The position numbers and the translations under genes were made by a program. The notes under the pieces were generated by a model. The model ran no database searches and had not been told where the DNA came from. It saw only the letters and a list, made by a program, of their open reading frames with translations. 36,954 nt of DNA from Lentisphaeria bacterium (GTDB lineage Bacteria; Verrucomicrobiota; Lentisphaeria; Victivallales; Victivallaceae), in assembly GCA_017466125.1 (NCBI GenBank), contig JAFTUS010000020.1:1-36954 (forward strand), in the 5' to 3' direction. Of the stretch, positions 9,901 through 16,147 are shown one piece after another (within the stretch, counting starts at the first letter, position 1; every line of letters begins with the position of its first letter).

Positions 9901-10289
9901 CTGTCGGTGTAGTGTTTGAGAGAGGCGAATTCCGGGGAGTCGAGCAACTCCGGCAGAAGTGCGTTGATCCGGAACGTCAGAGACTCCGCATTGATAAGCG
10001 CATCCCAGCAACTGAAATCGTGGGCATCATCGCCCTGTTCCTGAATATCGCCAGTGACCTGCCCCACGTTCCGGAGCAGAAAGGTCATCAGGTAGGGGAA
10101 TTCCATTCCCATAACGATTTTATTATTCTCTGTGAATTGCAAAGTCAGAAAACGGGCGATGCCTTTATTCGGCACAATGACCTGCTGTTGGTGAAAAAAG
10201 GGTTTTCCAGCCGCCTCCTGACGCATCTTGTCGCCCAGAAGTTTCGCCAGGTCTTCCATGCGGTTGCTGTTATAAATCGTAATTGCCAT
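6975..10289 (-). CDS. recC: RecBCD enzyme subunit RecC
   Basis: The 1104-residue protein begins with the RecC pattern IYNSNRMEDLA and contains VIVPNKGIARFL and EFPYLMTFL. Length matches the family (about 1120). RecC is a helicase- and nuclease-like scaffold without its own catalysis; it holds RecB and RecD and recognises chi-type sequences. The ATG at 10289 has a very strong GGAGAGGAACT site. The gene overlaps or abuts recB, giving the conserved order recC-recB-recD. A consensus promoter lies 26-53 bp upstream. Confidence 0.95.
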   Translation of the reverse strand: MAITIYNSNRMEDLAKLLGDKMRQEAAGKPFFHQQQVIVPNKGIARFLTLQFTENNKIVMGMEFPYLMTFLLRNVGQVTGDIQEQGDDAHDFSCWDALINAESLTFRINALLPELLDSPEFASLKHYTDSGNTALRRWQLAGKIAALYDRYMLWRPDWILQWEAADLPLTELQGKKSAAEKWQRTLWRAIRNGWPAASPGQIVHFAHIHQKICSGEWQFRQKEPVRLFGFSTIPSPVLECLERLKSPVEIYSLSPCEEYWGDAKTKPQELRELIDLWEMVRKQGVKEEQEELFYRSQEQLFFQHNPLLGSFAMQGRKFFSRSLDWENHSVFPEKKEPETLLEKIRYALRLNQKSPETPPQSPAEVDFSVQIHNCYSEYREVETLHDYLLNCFARDDTLTLNDVIIMSPVPERYASFIEAVFHNPANGENMLRTACSERSAKDKSGALENFLKLLRLAPGTFEVSAVMDILAVPEVQKSFDISAEDLSSLRQSVHASGIRWGWDAAEHEAHGGKPFRETSWRMGLDRLLLGYAGMTSGSFDAPDGRLYGMENTAVGGEALGKFCRFADAVHETVTWMRARESDPAPIGEWNRFLLECAALFFGEESALYALLRPALANLRRNAANGNCSEELFQTDVVLAWLDNILAELPEMSRDFLRGKITFCGLRPMRTIPGKIICLLGMNHDTFPRESTADTFDLMHELFRSSDPDPVEDERQLFIEILLSARRELYISYCGHGIRDNKKYPASSCVEELRLYMTEAFGKNCWYETEEPLQAFDPALFQEGNPARSHSKILCRSAALLREKWNSPPAEEKGAFYPLTAIPGDIPEELYSVSVADLERFFSNPALYFMKKRLNAVPREEDDVQLQDTEPFFVGGDRFSDLATVFNRIMETPEEALPGLHRELRERMQSNGTLPLYKQLEKEWPLWDNASVLCGNVRRFLGGELRNEESCTVNIGKFALRLPRRSFYNEVLIFPLFYNLAGSAYRFVLEHVAANLTDSVASMIIGKQEACRLPPLEKEEAVEKMHAILKLYEAGMSAPLLFFPKTSFAAYSAKPENAGKTVRDAWAGQYGEKDKFEKYYGDAVPDADLLRNIAERFFLDFEKVE

Positions 10290-10314
10290 AGTTCCTCTCC
10301 ATGAGTTCTATGGT

Positions 10315-10342
10315 AAAATAACATAAAATCGATTTTTGTCAA
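10315..10342 (-). promoter_or_regulatory. Promoter of recCBD
   Basis: On the minus strand TTGACA (10342-10337) and TATTTT (10320-10315) are 16 bp apart. The promoter is divergent from the promoter of the NikR-family gene, with only 18 bp between the two -35 boxes, so a regulator bound there could affect both. Confidence 0.65.
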
Positions 10343-10360
10343 TAAAAATTCAGCAGAAAT

Positions 10361-10389
10361 TTGCAAATATTTTCTTTTGTCACTATATT
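10361..10389 (+). promoter_or_regulatory. Promoter of the NikR-family gene
   Basis: TTGCAA (10361-10366) and TATATT (10384-10389) are separated by 17 bp. Transcription would begin near 10396, about 28 nt before the start codon. Confidence 0.6.
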
Positions 10390-10395
10390 AATATA
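10384..10395. promoter_or_regulatory. 12-bp palindrome over the -10 box, candidate autoregulatory operator
   Basis: TATATTAATATA is a perfect palindrome covering the -10 element of the NikR-family gene. Ribbon-helix-helix regulators often bind such symmetric sites and repress themselves. It does not resemble the E. coli GTATGA-N16-TCATAC nickel box. A/T-richness makes chance symmetry possible. Confidence 0.35.
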
Positions 10396-10423
10396 CATTA
10401 GTAATCGAAAGGATCATCCGGCA

Positions 10424-10837
10424 ATGAAAAAATCACCGCTCGTCAGAATGAGTTTCTCCATCGAAGAGGAACTCTTCAATGCGCTCGAAGGCTTGCTCGC
10501 TTCACACGGTTACGAAAACCGTTCGGAGTTCATTCGGGATATGATCCGCAAACAGTTGACCCGCAAGCAGTGCGCCGCCCTCGGCGAAGTCATCGGCACG
10601 GTCAGTGTGTTGTGCAACCTTGCGCAAAGCGGCGTGGAAAACCGCCTGAACTCCCTGCTGGACAATGCCCCGGTCGATATTCTCGGGTCAAGCCGGTTCG
10701 CCGTTGAGCCGAACTGTTCGACAACAATGGTCACCGCCCGTGGAACAGGGCCCGAAATCCGGGAACTTGCCAACTCCATACGGAAACTGCGCGGTGTCAT
10801 TCAAGCCGAATTCGTCATAACATCAACCTCAAAATAA
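10424..10837 (+). CDS. NikR-family ribbon-helix-helix regulator lacking nickel-ligand histidines
   Basis: The 137-residue protein has an N-terminal ribbon-helix-helix (RMSFSIEEELFNALE then GYENRSEFIRDMIRKQL) and a C-terminal ACT-like NikR domain (GEVIGTVSVL to IQAEFVITSTSK). Length and layout match NikR. In E. coli NikR nickel is bound by His76, His87, His89 and Cys95. By manual alignment the TLHVH segment is SRFAV here and the QHHHHDL segment is DNAPVDI, so all three histidines are gone while a cysteine (PNC) remains. It is therefore unlikely to sense nickel in the known way. The start at 10424 is the first ATG of the conserved domain; an upstream in-frame ATG at 10361 falls in the promoter. 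Confidence 0.85.
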   Translation: MKKSPLVRMSFSIEEELFNALEGLLASHGYENRSEFIRDMIRKQLTRKQCAALGEVIGTVSVLCNLAQSGVENRLNSLLDNAPVDILGSSRFAVEPNCSTTMVTARGTGPEIRELANSIRKLRGVIQAEFVITSTSK

Positions 10838-10867
10838 ATAGAACAAATCAGAAAAAGAAGGCTTTTT

Positions 10868-11800
10868 ATGAAAAACAGTATTACGAAATCAAAAAAAGTA
10901 ATATTTTCTCATCTTTCAGAGAAAGAACAACCGGCAAAGCCAACCCAGCCCCCGGCAATTACATTTTTTGCGGATGCAAAAAATGTAATTACCCGAAAGT
11001 TTTTGGAAAGGATAGAGGGGGTTCGGGGGAGAAAGGGAGAACCTTTTTTCAAAAAGGTTTCCCTTTCTCCCCCGACACCATTTACCCTTATCGAACTTCT
11101 GGTCGTAATTGCCATAATTGCGATCCTTGCTGCCATGCTGCTGCCTGCGTTGAACAGTGCAAGGGGGAAGGCGCGGGGGATCGCATGTGTTTCCAATATA
11201 AAGCAGGTGGGGATGGTTTATCTTTTTTATGCCGGTGACAATGAGGAGTTTCTGCCGTGTCGGGACAATCTGTCGGGAGGTTTCACGCCGGGGGGAGTTG
11301 TCATTGATGCCAAGAACTGGCTTGACGGTGTTGTTCAATACTATTTGAACCGTGAAAATGCTTCTGAAAAAGCGGTCGATTTGCTCCGTTGTCCGGATGA
11401 GCATGCGACGGTGGACATCACGACCAACTACGGGTTGAATTATCTTATTGCGACAGAGACGGTCAACGGGGTATCGCGCGGTTTGAAGATCTCGCGTTTT
11501 GCCAATGCGGGTTCGACGGCACTTCTGGTTGAAAATTACGGTCATCTCTGTTATGCGTCCGGGGTACTCAATGCGTCCGGGGTGCATGTGACGGGCAATA
11601 TCGGTCCGAACCGGGCGGCATTTTTCCGTCACAACGGGAGAGCGGGAGTTTTTTTTCTGGACGGTCATACAGAGAGCCGTGACAAAAAGCAGATTCCCTG
11701 TCAGGAGGGTTTTCCCGGAGAGACGGAAGCGGTTTTGCTGAACACCTGGTTCAACCGTGGGAAAGTTGATCCGTCGCAGCCCGGGCTGGCGGGATTTTGA
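10868..11800 (+). CDS. Prepilin-like protein with H-X9-DG motif and an unusually long leader
   Basis: A 310-residue protein whose ATG follows an AGAAGG site by 6 nt. A class III (type IV pilin-like) segment [16 protein letters not shown] begins at about residue 72, followed by [15 protein letters not shown] and the SNIKQVG motif common to this PVC-bacterial family. Near the C-terminus [12 protein letters not shown] matches the H-X9-DG motif of prepilin-processing-associated proteins. The usual leader in this family is short; here about 70 residues precede the hydrophobic helix and most of them are encoded by two large palindromes at 10957-10990 and 11023-11075. The residue before Phe is Pro rather than the typical Gly, so cleavage is uncertain. 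These proteins are presumed secreted or pseudopilin-like; the real role is not known. Confidence 0.85.
   Translation: MKNSITKSKKVIFSHLSEKEQPAKPTQPPAITFFADAKNVITRKFLERIEGVRGRKGEPFFKKVSLSPPTPFTLIELLVVIAIIAILAAMLLPALNSARGKARGIACVSNIKQVGMVYLFYAGDNEEFLPCRDNLSGGFTPGGVVIDAKNWLDGVVQYYLNRENASEKAVDLLRCPDEHATVDITTNYGLNYLIATETVNGVSRGLKISRFANAGSTALLVENYGHLCYASGVLNASGVHVTGNIGPNRAAFFRHNGRAGVFFLDGHTESRDKKQIPCQEGFPGETEAVLLNTWFNRGKVDPSQPGLAGF
10957..10990. repeat. Perfect 15-bp stem palindrome inside the prepilin gene leader
   Basis: 10957-10971 and 10976-10990 are exact inverted repeats of 15 bp with a 4-nt GGAT loop. The element is translated in frame as part of the prepilin leader. Together with the palindrome 33 bp downstream it looks like an inserted small palindromic element. 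Confidence 0.85.
11023..11075. repeat. 53-bp near-perfect palindrome inside the prepilin gene leader
   Basis: The arms 11023-11048 and 11051-11075 pair over 25 bp with one bulged base and a 2-nt loop; they contain GGGGGAGAAAGGGA and its complement. It is translated in frame as a Gly/Lys/Phe/Pro-rich stretch just before FTLIELL. The structure is like a REP-type or MITE-type intergenic element, but multi-copy status cannot be seen here. Confidence 0.85.
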
Positions 11801-11822
11801 AAAGGATTTTTCAGAAACCGCA

Positions 11823-11850
11823 TTGAAAAATCGGATTTCAGCAGTATATT
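11823..11850 (+). promoter_or_regulatory. Promoter of the glycyl-radical activase gene
   Basis: TTGAAA (11823-11828) and TATATT (11845-11850) are 16 bp apart. A 9-bp inverted repeat, 11805-11813 with 11824-11832, overlaps the -35 box. It lacks a following T tract, so it could be an operator rather than a terminator of the upstream gene. Confidence 0.55.
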
Positions 11851-11884
11851 ACCGCAAAGGGATTTTCAAAACCGGAGAAATATT

Positions 11885-12784
11885 GTGAACGCTGTTATTT
11901 TTGATATTCAGAAATTTTCTGTGCATGACGGTCCGGGGATACGCACGACTGTTTTCTTCAAGGGCTGTCCGCTGCGGTGTATCTGGTGCCACAACCCGGA
12001 GTCGTGGAAACATGCGCCTCAAATTTTCTATACGCCGTCCAGATGTATCGCTTGCGGGAAATGCGCCGCAGTCTGTAAAAACAACTGCCACCGCCCCGGG
12101 GGAAACGGGCATATTTTCGACCGCAAAGATTGTATTTCCTGCGGGGAGTGTGCGAAAAACTGTCCTGCGGAGGCGTTGGAACTCTGCGGAGGCGAATATA
12201 CGGTCGATGAAGTTCTTGCCGAAGTTCTCAAAGATAAAATCTTCTACGAAAACTCCGGCGGCGGTCTGACGCTCTCCGGCGGCGAACCCATGGCACAGGC
12301 GGCTTTCGCACTTGAACTGGCACAGCGGGCAAAGGCCGCCGGAGTGCATGTCGCCATTGAAACGTGCGGTTTTGCGCCCCGGAAAGAGTATGAAGAGATC
12401 CTGCCGTATATCGACTTGTTCCTTTTTGACATCAAAAGCACCGTTCCTGAAAAGCACCGCAAACTGACCGGACAGGATTTGACGCTGATCCATGAAAATC
12501 TCCGTTTCATCGACCGCAGCGGCAAGCCGCTCCAACTGCGCTGTCCGCTGGTTCCCGGCGTGAATGACTCCGACGCGGAACTTGCCGGTATCGCTGCGCT
12601 TGCTGATACGCTTGAAAACGTACAGAGCATCGACATCGAACCCTATCACCCGCTCGGCGTCTCCAAGGCGGAACGGCTCGGAGAAGAGTGCGCCTACAAC
12701 GCCCCGTTCGCGCCGGAAGAGGTCTGGCAGAAGCAGTTAAAATACATTGCAGAACGCACCCGCCATACAGTCCGCAAACAGTAA
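11885..12784 (+). CDS. Glycyl-radical enzyme activating protein (radical SAM)
   Basis: The 299-residue protein starts at GTG 11885 with GGAG 7-8 nt upstream. The N-terminus has FSVHDGPGIRTTVFFKGCPL with the radical-SAM cluster C28-X3-C32-X2-C35. Two ferredoxin-type motifs follow (CIACGKCAAVC and CISCGECAKNC), the hallmark of glycyl-radical activases that carry extra 4Fe-4S clusters (PflA, BssD, HpdA types). LTLSGGEPM and FLFDIKS are also present. It would cleave S-adenosylmethionine to place a glycyl radical on a partner enzyme under anoxic conditions. No glycyl-radical enzyme lies in the window, so the substrate cannot be named. Its 3' end faces araB with only 15 bp between. Confidence 0.92.
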   Translation: MNAVIFDIQKFSVHDGPGIRTTVFFKGCPLRCIWCHNPESWKHAPQIFYTPSRCIACGKCAAVCKNNCHRPGGNGHIFDRKDCISCGECAKNCPAEALELCGGEYTVDEVLAEVLKDKIFYENSGGGLTLSGGEPMAQAAFALELAQRAKAAGVHVAIETCGFAPRKEYEEILPYIDLFLFDIKSTVPEKHRKLTGQDLTLIHENLRFIDRSGKPLQLRCPLVPGVNDSDAELAGIAALADTLENVQSIDIEPYHPLGVSKAERLGEECAYNAPFAPEEVWQKQLKYIAERTRHTVRKQ

Positions 12785-12799
12785 CGGAGCGTGAAAGCG

Positions 12800-14368
12800 T
12801 TATTTTGCGATACGCCGCCCGTCTTCAAGATACCGCAAATAGAGTTTATCGTAAACGGCAGTCAATTCAGGATCGGGGGTGTATTCCAAATCAAATCCCG
12901 CCCCCATATTTTTCATGGCAGCGTCGATATCCGGATAAACGCCGGCGGCGGTTGCGGCAAACATCGCCGCACCGAGCGCACACGCTTGATCGCTTGCAGC
13001 GACCCGTACCGGCATATTGAATACATCTGCACACAACTGCATGATAAACGGAGATTTGCGGGTGATCCCGCCCACAGCGGCAACACTTTTGATTTCGATG
13101 CCCTCATCCCGGAAACGTTCGATGATCGCTCTGGCTCCGAATACGGTACTTTCCATCAACGCCCGGTAGACCATGGGGGCGGATGAACCGAGGTTCAAGC
13201 CGAATATCGCCCCGGTCAACGCATTGTCGGCATCGGGAGTGCGGCGGCCGTTGAACCAGTCCAGCGCACGGACCCCGTGGGCTCCCGGCGGCAGTTTCGC
13301 CGCATCTTTTTCAAGCGCAGAAAGCGATACCTCGCCCGCATACCCCAGCAGATTGCGGAACCACGCATAAACATCGCCGAAAGCCGCCTGCCCCGCTTCC
13401 AGCCCGATCAGACCGGGAACAACAGAACCATCGACCTGCCCGCAGATGCCGCGCACACACTTATCCACATCGGGAGCGACCACGATATCACAGGTCGATG
13501 TTCCGACGACCTTGACCAGCGTATTGGCGGCGATCTCTGCACCGACGGCCCCGAAATGGCAGTCGATGCCGCTTCCGCCGATAACGACATCGGTGGAAAG
13601 TCCCAGTTTTTCCGCCCACGCCGGAGCAAGTTTGCCGACGGGTTTTTCGGCGGTTTGGGTGTCGGAGTAGAGTTTTGAACGCCAATTTTCAAGCAGCGGG
13701 TCGATATAAGTCAGAAATTCCTGCGGGGGCAAACCGCCCCAGGAGGCATGCCACATCGCTTTATGTCCGGTGGCGCAGCGGCTTCTTGCCATGGTTGCCG
13801 GAGCAGTATTTCCGGCGAGGACTCCGGTGATCCAGTCGCAATGTTCCACAAAACTTGCGGCGGCGTTGCGTACCTTGGCGTTGTTTTTCAGGATATGCAG
13901 CAGTTTGCTCCAGAACCACTCCGAGGAGTAAATGCCGCCTTCGTACATACGGTAATCAATGCCCTGCCATGCGGCGGCGGCTTCGTTGATACGGTCGGCT
14001 TCAGCCTGCGAGGAATGATCTTTCCACAAAAGGAACATCGCATCGGGATCATCGGCAAATTCCGGAAGCAGAGCCAGCGGAGTACCGTTTGCATCGACTG
14101 CACACGGTGTGGAACCGGTCGTATCTATGGCGATCCCTTTCACAGCGGCGGCATCCTGTCCTGCCAGCACCCCTTTGATGACCGCTTCTGTACCTTCCAG
14201 ATAATCCAGCGGATGCTGACGGAACTGATTGTTGACGGCATCGCAGTAAAGCCCCTCTGCCCAGCGGACGTAATTATGCACACATGCTGCCAGCGTTTCT
14301 CCTTTTTCCGTTACCAGTACGGCACGCACACTGTCGGAACCGAAATCCAAACCGATAAAAGTTTTCAT
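12800..14368 (-). CDS. araB: Ribulokinase (FGGY family)
   Basis: The 522-residue protein phosphorylates L-ribulose to L-ribulose 5-phosphate. It matches AraB along its length: IGLDFGSDSVRAVLV at the start, NNQFRQHPLDYLEG, DTTGSTPCAVD, FLLWKDHSSQAEAD, GGIYSSEWFWSKLLH, GHKAMWHASWGGLPP, KVVGTSTCDIVVAP, and GGITRKSPFIMQ near the C-terminus. The ATG follows GGAG by 8 nt, inside the end of the preceding metallophosphoesterase gene. araA and araD are not in the window. It is the last gene of a minus-strand run with two phosphoesterases. Confidence 0.94.
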   Translation of the reverse strand: MKTFIGLDFGSDSVRAVLVTEKGETLAACVHNYVRWAEGLYCDAVNNQFRQHPLDYLEGTEAVIKGVLAGQDAAAVKGIAIDTTGSTPCAVDANGTPLALLPEFADDPDAMFLLWKDHSSQAEADRINEAAAAWQGIDYRMYEGGIYSSEWFWSKLLHILKNNAKVRNAAASFVEHCDWITGVLAGNTAPATMARSRCATGHKAMWHASWGGLPPQEFLTYIDPLLENWRSKLYSDTQTAEKPVGKLAPAWAEKLGLSTDVVIGGSGIDCHFGAVGAEIAANTLVKVVGTSTCDIVVAPDVDKCVRGICGQVDGSVVPGLIGLEAGQAAFGDVYAWFRNLLGYAGEVSLSALEKDAAKLPPGAHGVRALDWFNGRRTPDADNALTGAIFGLNLGSSAPMVYRALMESTVFGARAIIERFRDEGIEIKSVAAVGGITRKSPFIMQLCADVFNMPVRVAASDQACALGAAMFAATAAGVYPDIDAAMKNMGAGFDLEYTPDPELTAVYDKLYLRYLEDGRRIAK

Positions 14369-14371
14369 CTG

Positions 14372-15238
14372 TTATTTCTCCGTTTTTACTGTTTTTTCAA
14401 AGTTCCGCTCTTCAGGAGTTGCCTGAACGAAACGCTGCTGTTCCCAATATTCCCCCTTGAAGTCCAGTTCGCCTGCCAGAGAGACCGTTCTCATGGAAAG
14501 TTTGCCGCTGCTGTATTCAACGATCTTACATTCAAAGGGCGTTTCGGACAGTGACGATGCCGTTGCCGCCATCGTTCCGTCGATCTCATCGAGCAAATTC
14601 AAATGATTGTGACCGCTCAAAATCAAAATCGGGTGGAACTCTTTTATAAGCGCATCGCCGGTTTCGGCAAAGTTGTTTTCGGGGACCAGCAGCGGAGCGT
14701 CCCTGCCGGTCTTTTCCGGCATTGCTCCGCGGATTTGAGCGTGCATGGCGATAATGCGGGGCAGGTTTTGTTCTCCGGAACGGAGACGGGCCCAGTGTTC
14801 AGGCGCAAGGCGGATGAATTGCCCGTCGGACGGCTGCCACGCATGACCGTCTCTGCCCCAGTATATACTTAAAACATCAATACGCACGCCGTCGCAGATG
14901 ATGGTCGTATCACAAGTTCCGGCGGGGAAAAAGCCTGCGCCGTATTTCAGCCAGAGTTTGCCGCACTCTCTGGCGCGGCAGTCATGGTTGCCCAGAGCCA
15001 GCACCACGGGTGCGGAGAGATGTTTGCGGCAGAGGAGCGCGGCTTCGGCGATCTGCTCCGGCGTGCCGTCATCGGTCATATCGCCGCCGTGAATGACCAG
15101 TTCGACCGCCTCTTTGCGGACAACTTTATCCAGCGCAGTAAGAAATCCGGCGGCACGAGCCGTGTAGCGGGGCTGCATTTGAAAGCCCTCAAGTTCTTTT
15201 CCTCCCCAGTGGGTATCGGTCAAAAAGATGAATTTCAT
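14372..15238 (-). CDS. Calcineurin-like metallophosphoesterase
   Basis: The 288-residue protein shows the dinuclear-metal motifs in order: TDTHWGG near the N-terminus, HGGDMTDDG, LGNHDCRA, AMHAQ and LSGHNHL. No signal peptide is visible, so it should act in the cytoplasm. Substrate is unknown. It lies 3 bp before araB and 12 bp after the PHP gene, so the three are likely co-transcribed. A truncated copy of its 5' end is found upstream at 15988-16068. Confidence 0.88.
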   Translation of the reverse strand: MKFIFLTDTHWGGKELEGFQMQPRYTARAAGFLTALDKVVRKEAVELVIHGGDMTDDGTPEQIAEAALLCRKHLSAPVVLALGNHDCRARECGKLWLKYGAGFFPAGTCDTTIICDGVRIDVLSIYWGRDGHAWQPSDGQFIRLAPEHWARLRSGEQNLPRIIAMHAQIRGAMPEKTGRDAPLLVPENNFAETGDALIKEFHPILILSGHNHLNLLDEIDGTMAATASSLSETPFECKIVEYSSGKLSMRTVSLAGELDFKGEYWEQQRFVQATPEERNFEKTVKTEK

Positions 15239-15337
15239 GGTAAAAGATCCTCAAATAATGGTATAAAGGTCATTTTTCAGTACATGGAGCAAATCTGCCA
15301 TGGTTCGGACGGTATGCTCCGTTATGATCCCGCCGGT
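15158..15337. repeat. Segmental repeat, resident copy (PHP 3' end plus metallophosphoesterase 5' end)
   Basis: This stretch matches 15988-16147 almost base for base, apart from a few substitutions and about 20 bp missing from the other copy around the PHP stop codon. It contains the junction of the two intact genes, so this is the original and the other copy the remnant. Confidence 0.85.
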
Positions 15338-15910
15338 TCCGGCGTCGCCGCACTGATGGCAGTCGGAACCGCCGATCCTGTGAAGACCGAATTTCTCCGC
15401 CCAGGCGAGAGCGATCCCGTTGCGGCTGTCGTGACGGGGGTGGGTATTTTTGACTTCGATCCCGAAAAGCGCATTGGGGTCGGTCACGGTCATTCCGTTG
15501 CGGAAAGGGTGCGCCTGATAGAAAAGAATTCCCTCTTGCTCCGCCCATCTGCCGAACTCATCCGCGGTCATGGGGAAAAAGCGGTGACAAGCGCGGATGT
15601 GTTCTTCAGTCATACCGAAAACCAGATAATCGTTGGCGTTGCAGTCGAAACGGATCTCACAGCCGTTCAGTACGAGCAGACCTTTTGCTTTGCCCATGGC
15701 CTCTGCGTTGTGCATGGTTTCGATATAAGCCGCCGCAAAGTCGGTAACGTTCCGGTACTGCCGGTGCCACTCTTCAACAATGGAGTTGAAGTGATTGGTC
15801 AGAACGATCGCATCATATCCGGCGGCACAATAGAGATCGGTAACTTCATCCAGCGTCAAATGACCACAGGGGGATATTTCTTTTGAATGAACGTGTAAAT
15901 CGATTTTCAT
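15251..15910 (-). CDS. PHP-domain phosphoesterase-like protein
   Basis: The 219-residue protein begins KIDLHVHSKE, the HxH motif of PHP metal-dependent phosphoesterases, and carries VLTNHFN, GCEIRFDC, YQAHPF and GGSDCHQCGD, which complete the metal site. The family includes histidinol phosphatase-like and nucleotide phosphatases; substrate is not predictable. The frame extends upstream to 16096, but that part runs through duplicated DNA in another gene's antisense or shifted frame, so the ATG at 15910, right before the conserved HxH motif, is chosen. The ribosome site is weak (AAGGA about 10 nt upstream). Confidence 0.85.
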   Translation of the reverse strand: MKIDLHVHSKEISPCGHLTLDEVTDLYCAAGYDAIVLTNHFNSIVEEWHRQYRNVTDFAAAYIETMHNAEAMGKAKGLLVLNGCEIRFDCNANDYLVFGMTEEHIRACHRFFPMTADEFGRWAEQEGILFYQAHPFRNGMTVTDPNALFGIEVKNTHPRHDSRNGIALAWAEKFGLHRIGGSDCHQCGDAGTGGIITEHTVRTMADLLHVLKNDLYTII

Positions 15911-15929
15911 TGTCTTGCTGTCCTTGGAT

Positions 15930-15987
15930 TTATTGTACTTTTTTCCGGTAGATGCCGTTGGCGATCTTCCGGTCGATGATTTCACGC
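15930..15987 (-). pseudogene. C-terminal remnant of a lost gene upstream of PHP
   Basis: In the minus frame ending at TAA 15932-15930, 19 codons read LREIIDRKIANGIYRKKVQ, a charged helical C-terminus unlike noise. It begins where similarity to the metallophosphoesterase stops. It is plausibly the last residues of a gene that once preceded the PHP gene; the family cannot be identified from so little. Confidence 0.4.
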
Positions 15988-16068
15988 AGCCGTGCAGCGG
16001 GGCTGCATTTGAAAGCCCTCGAGTTCTTTTCCTCCCCAGTGGGTATCGGTCAAAAAGATGAATTTCAT
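15988..16068 (-). pseudogene. Truncated metallophosphoesterase 5' fragment
   Basis: From the ATG at 16068 the sequence matches the first 27 codons of the intact gene at 15238, then joins the unrelated C-terminal remnant at 15987. It is too short to be functional. Confidence 0.75.
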
Positions 16069-16092
16069 GGTAAAAGATCCCAGAATAATGGC

Positions 16093-16147
16093 ACATGGAG
16101 CAAATCTGCCATGGTTCGGACGGTATGCTCCGTTATGCTCCTGCCGG
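16093..16147 (-). pseudogene. Truncated PHP-gene 3' fragment
   Basis: About 55 bp matching the coding end of the PHP gene, lacking the final codons and stop, and cut off at the kinase gene end. It is a leftover of a duplicated PHP gene. Confidence 0.7.

Larger units (their letters stand above)
15988..16147. repeat. Segmental repeat, degenerate copy
   Basis: This is a second copy of 15158-15337, 160 bp against 180 bp. It holds the first 27 codons of the metallophosphoesterase, the spacer and about 55 bp of the PHP 3' end, without the PHP stop. It lies directly after the kinase stop codon at 16148. Confidence 0.85.

Noticed and set aside
10916..11668. Minus-strand 250-codon frame opposite the prepilin gene
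   Set aside because: It is antisense to a clear prepilin family protein; its end is just the palindromes read from the other side.
12782..12806. Possible terminator between the activase gene and araB
   Set aside because: Only a 5-bp stem with a large loop and four T residues; too weak to call.
15911..16096. N-terminal extension of the PHP protein to 281 residues
   Set aside because: The extension reads through duplicated fragments and a gene remnant in unrelated frames; the conserved HxH motif begins right after the ATG at 15910.
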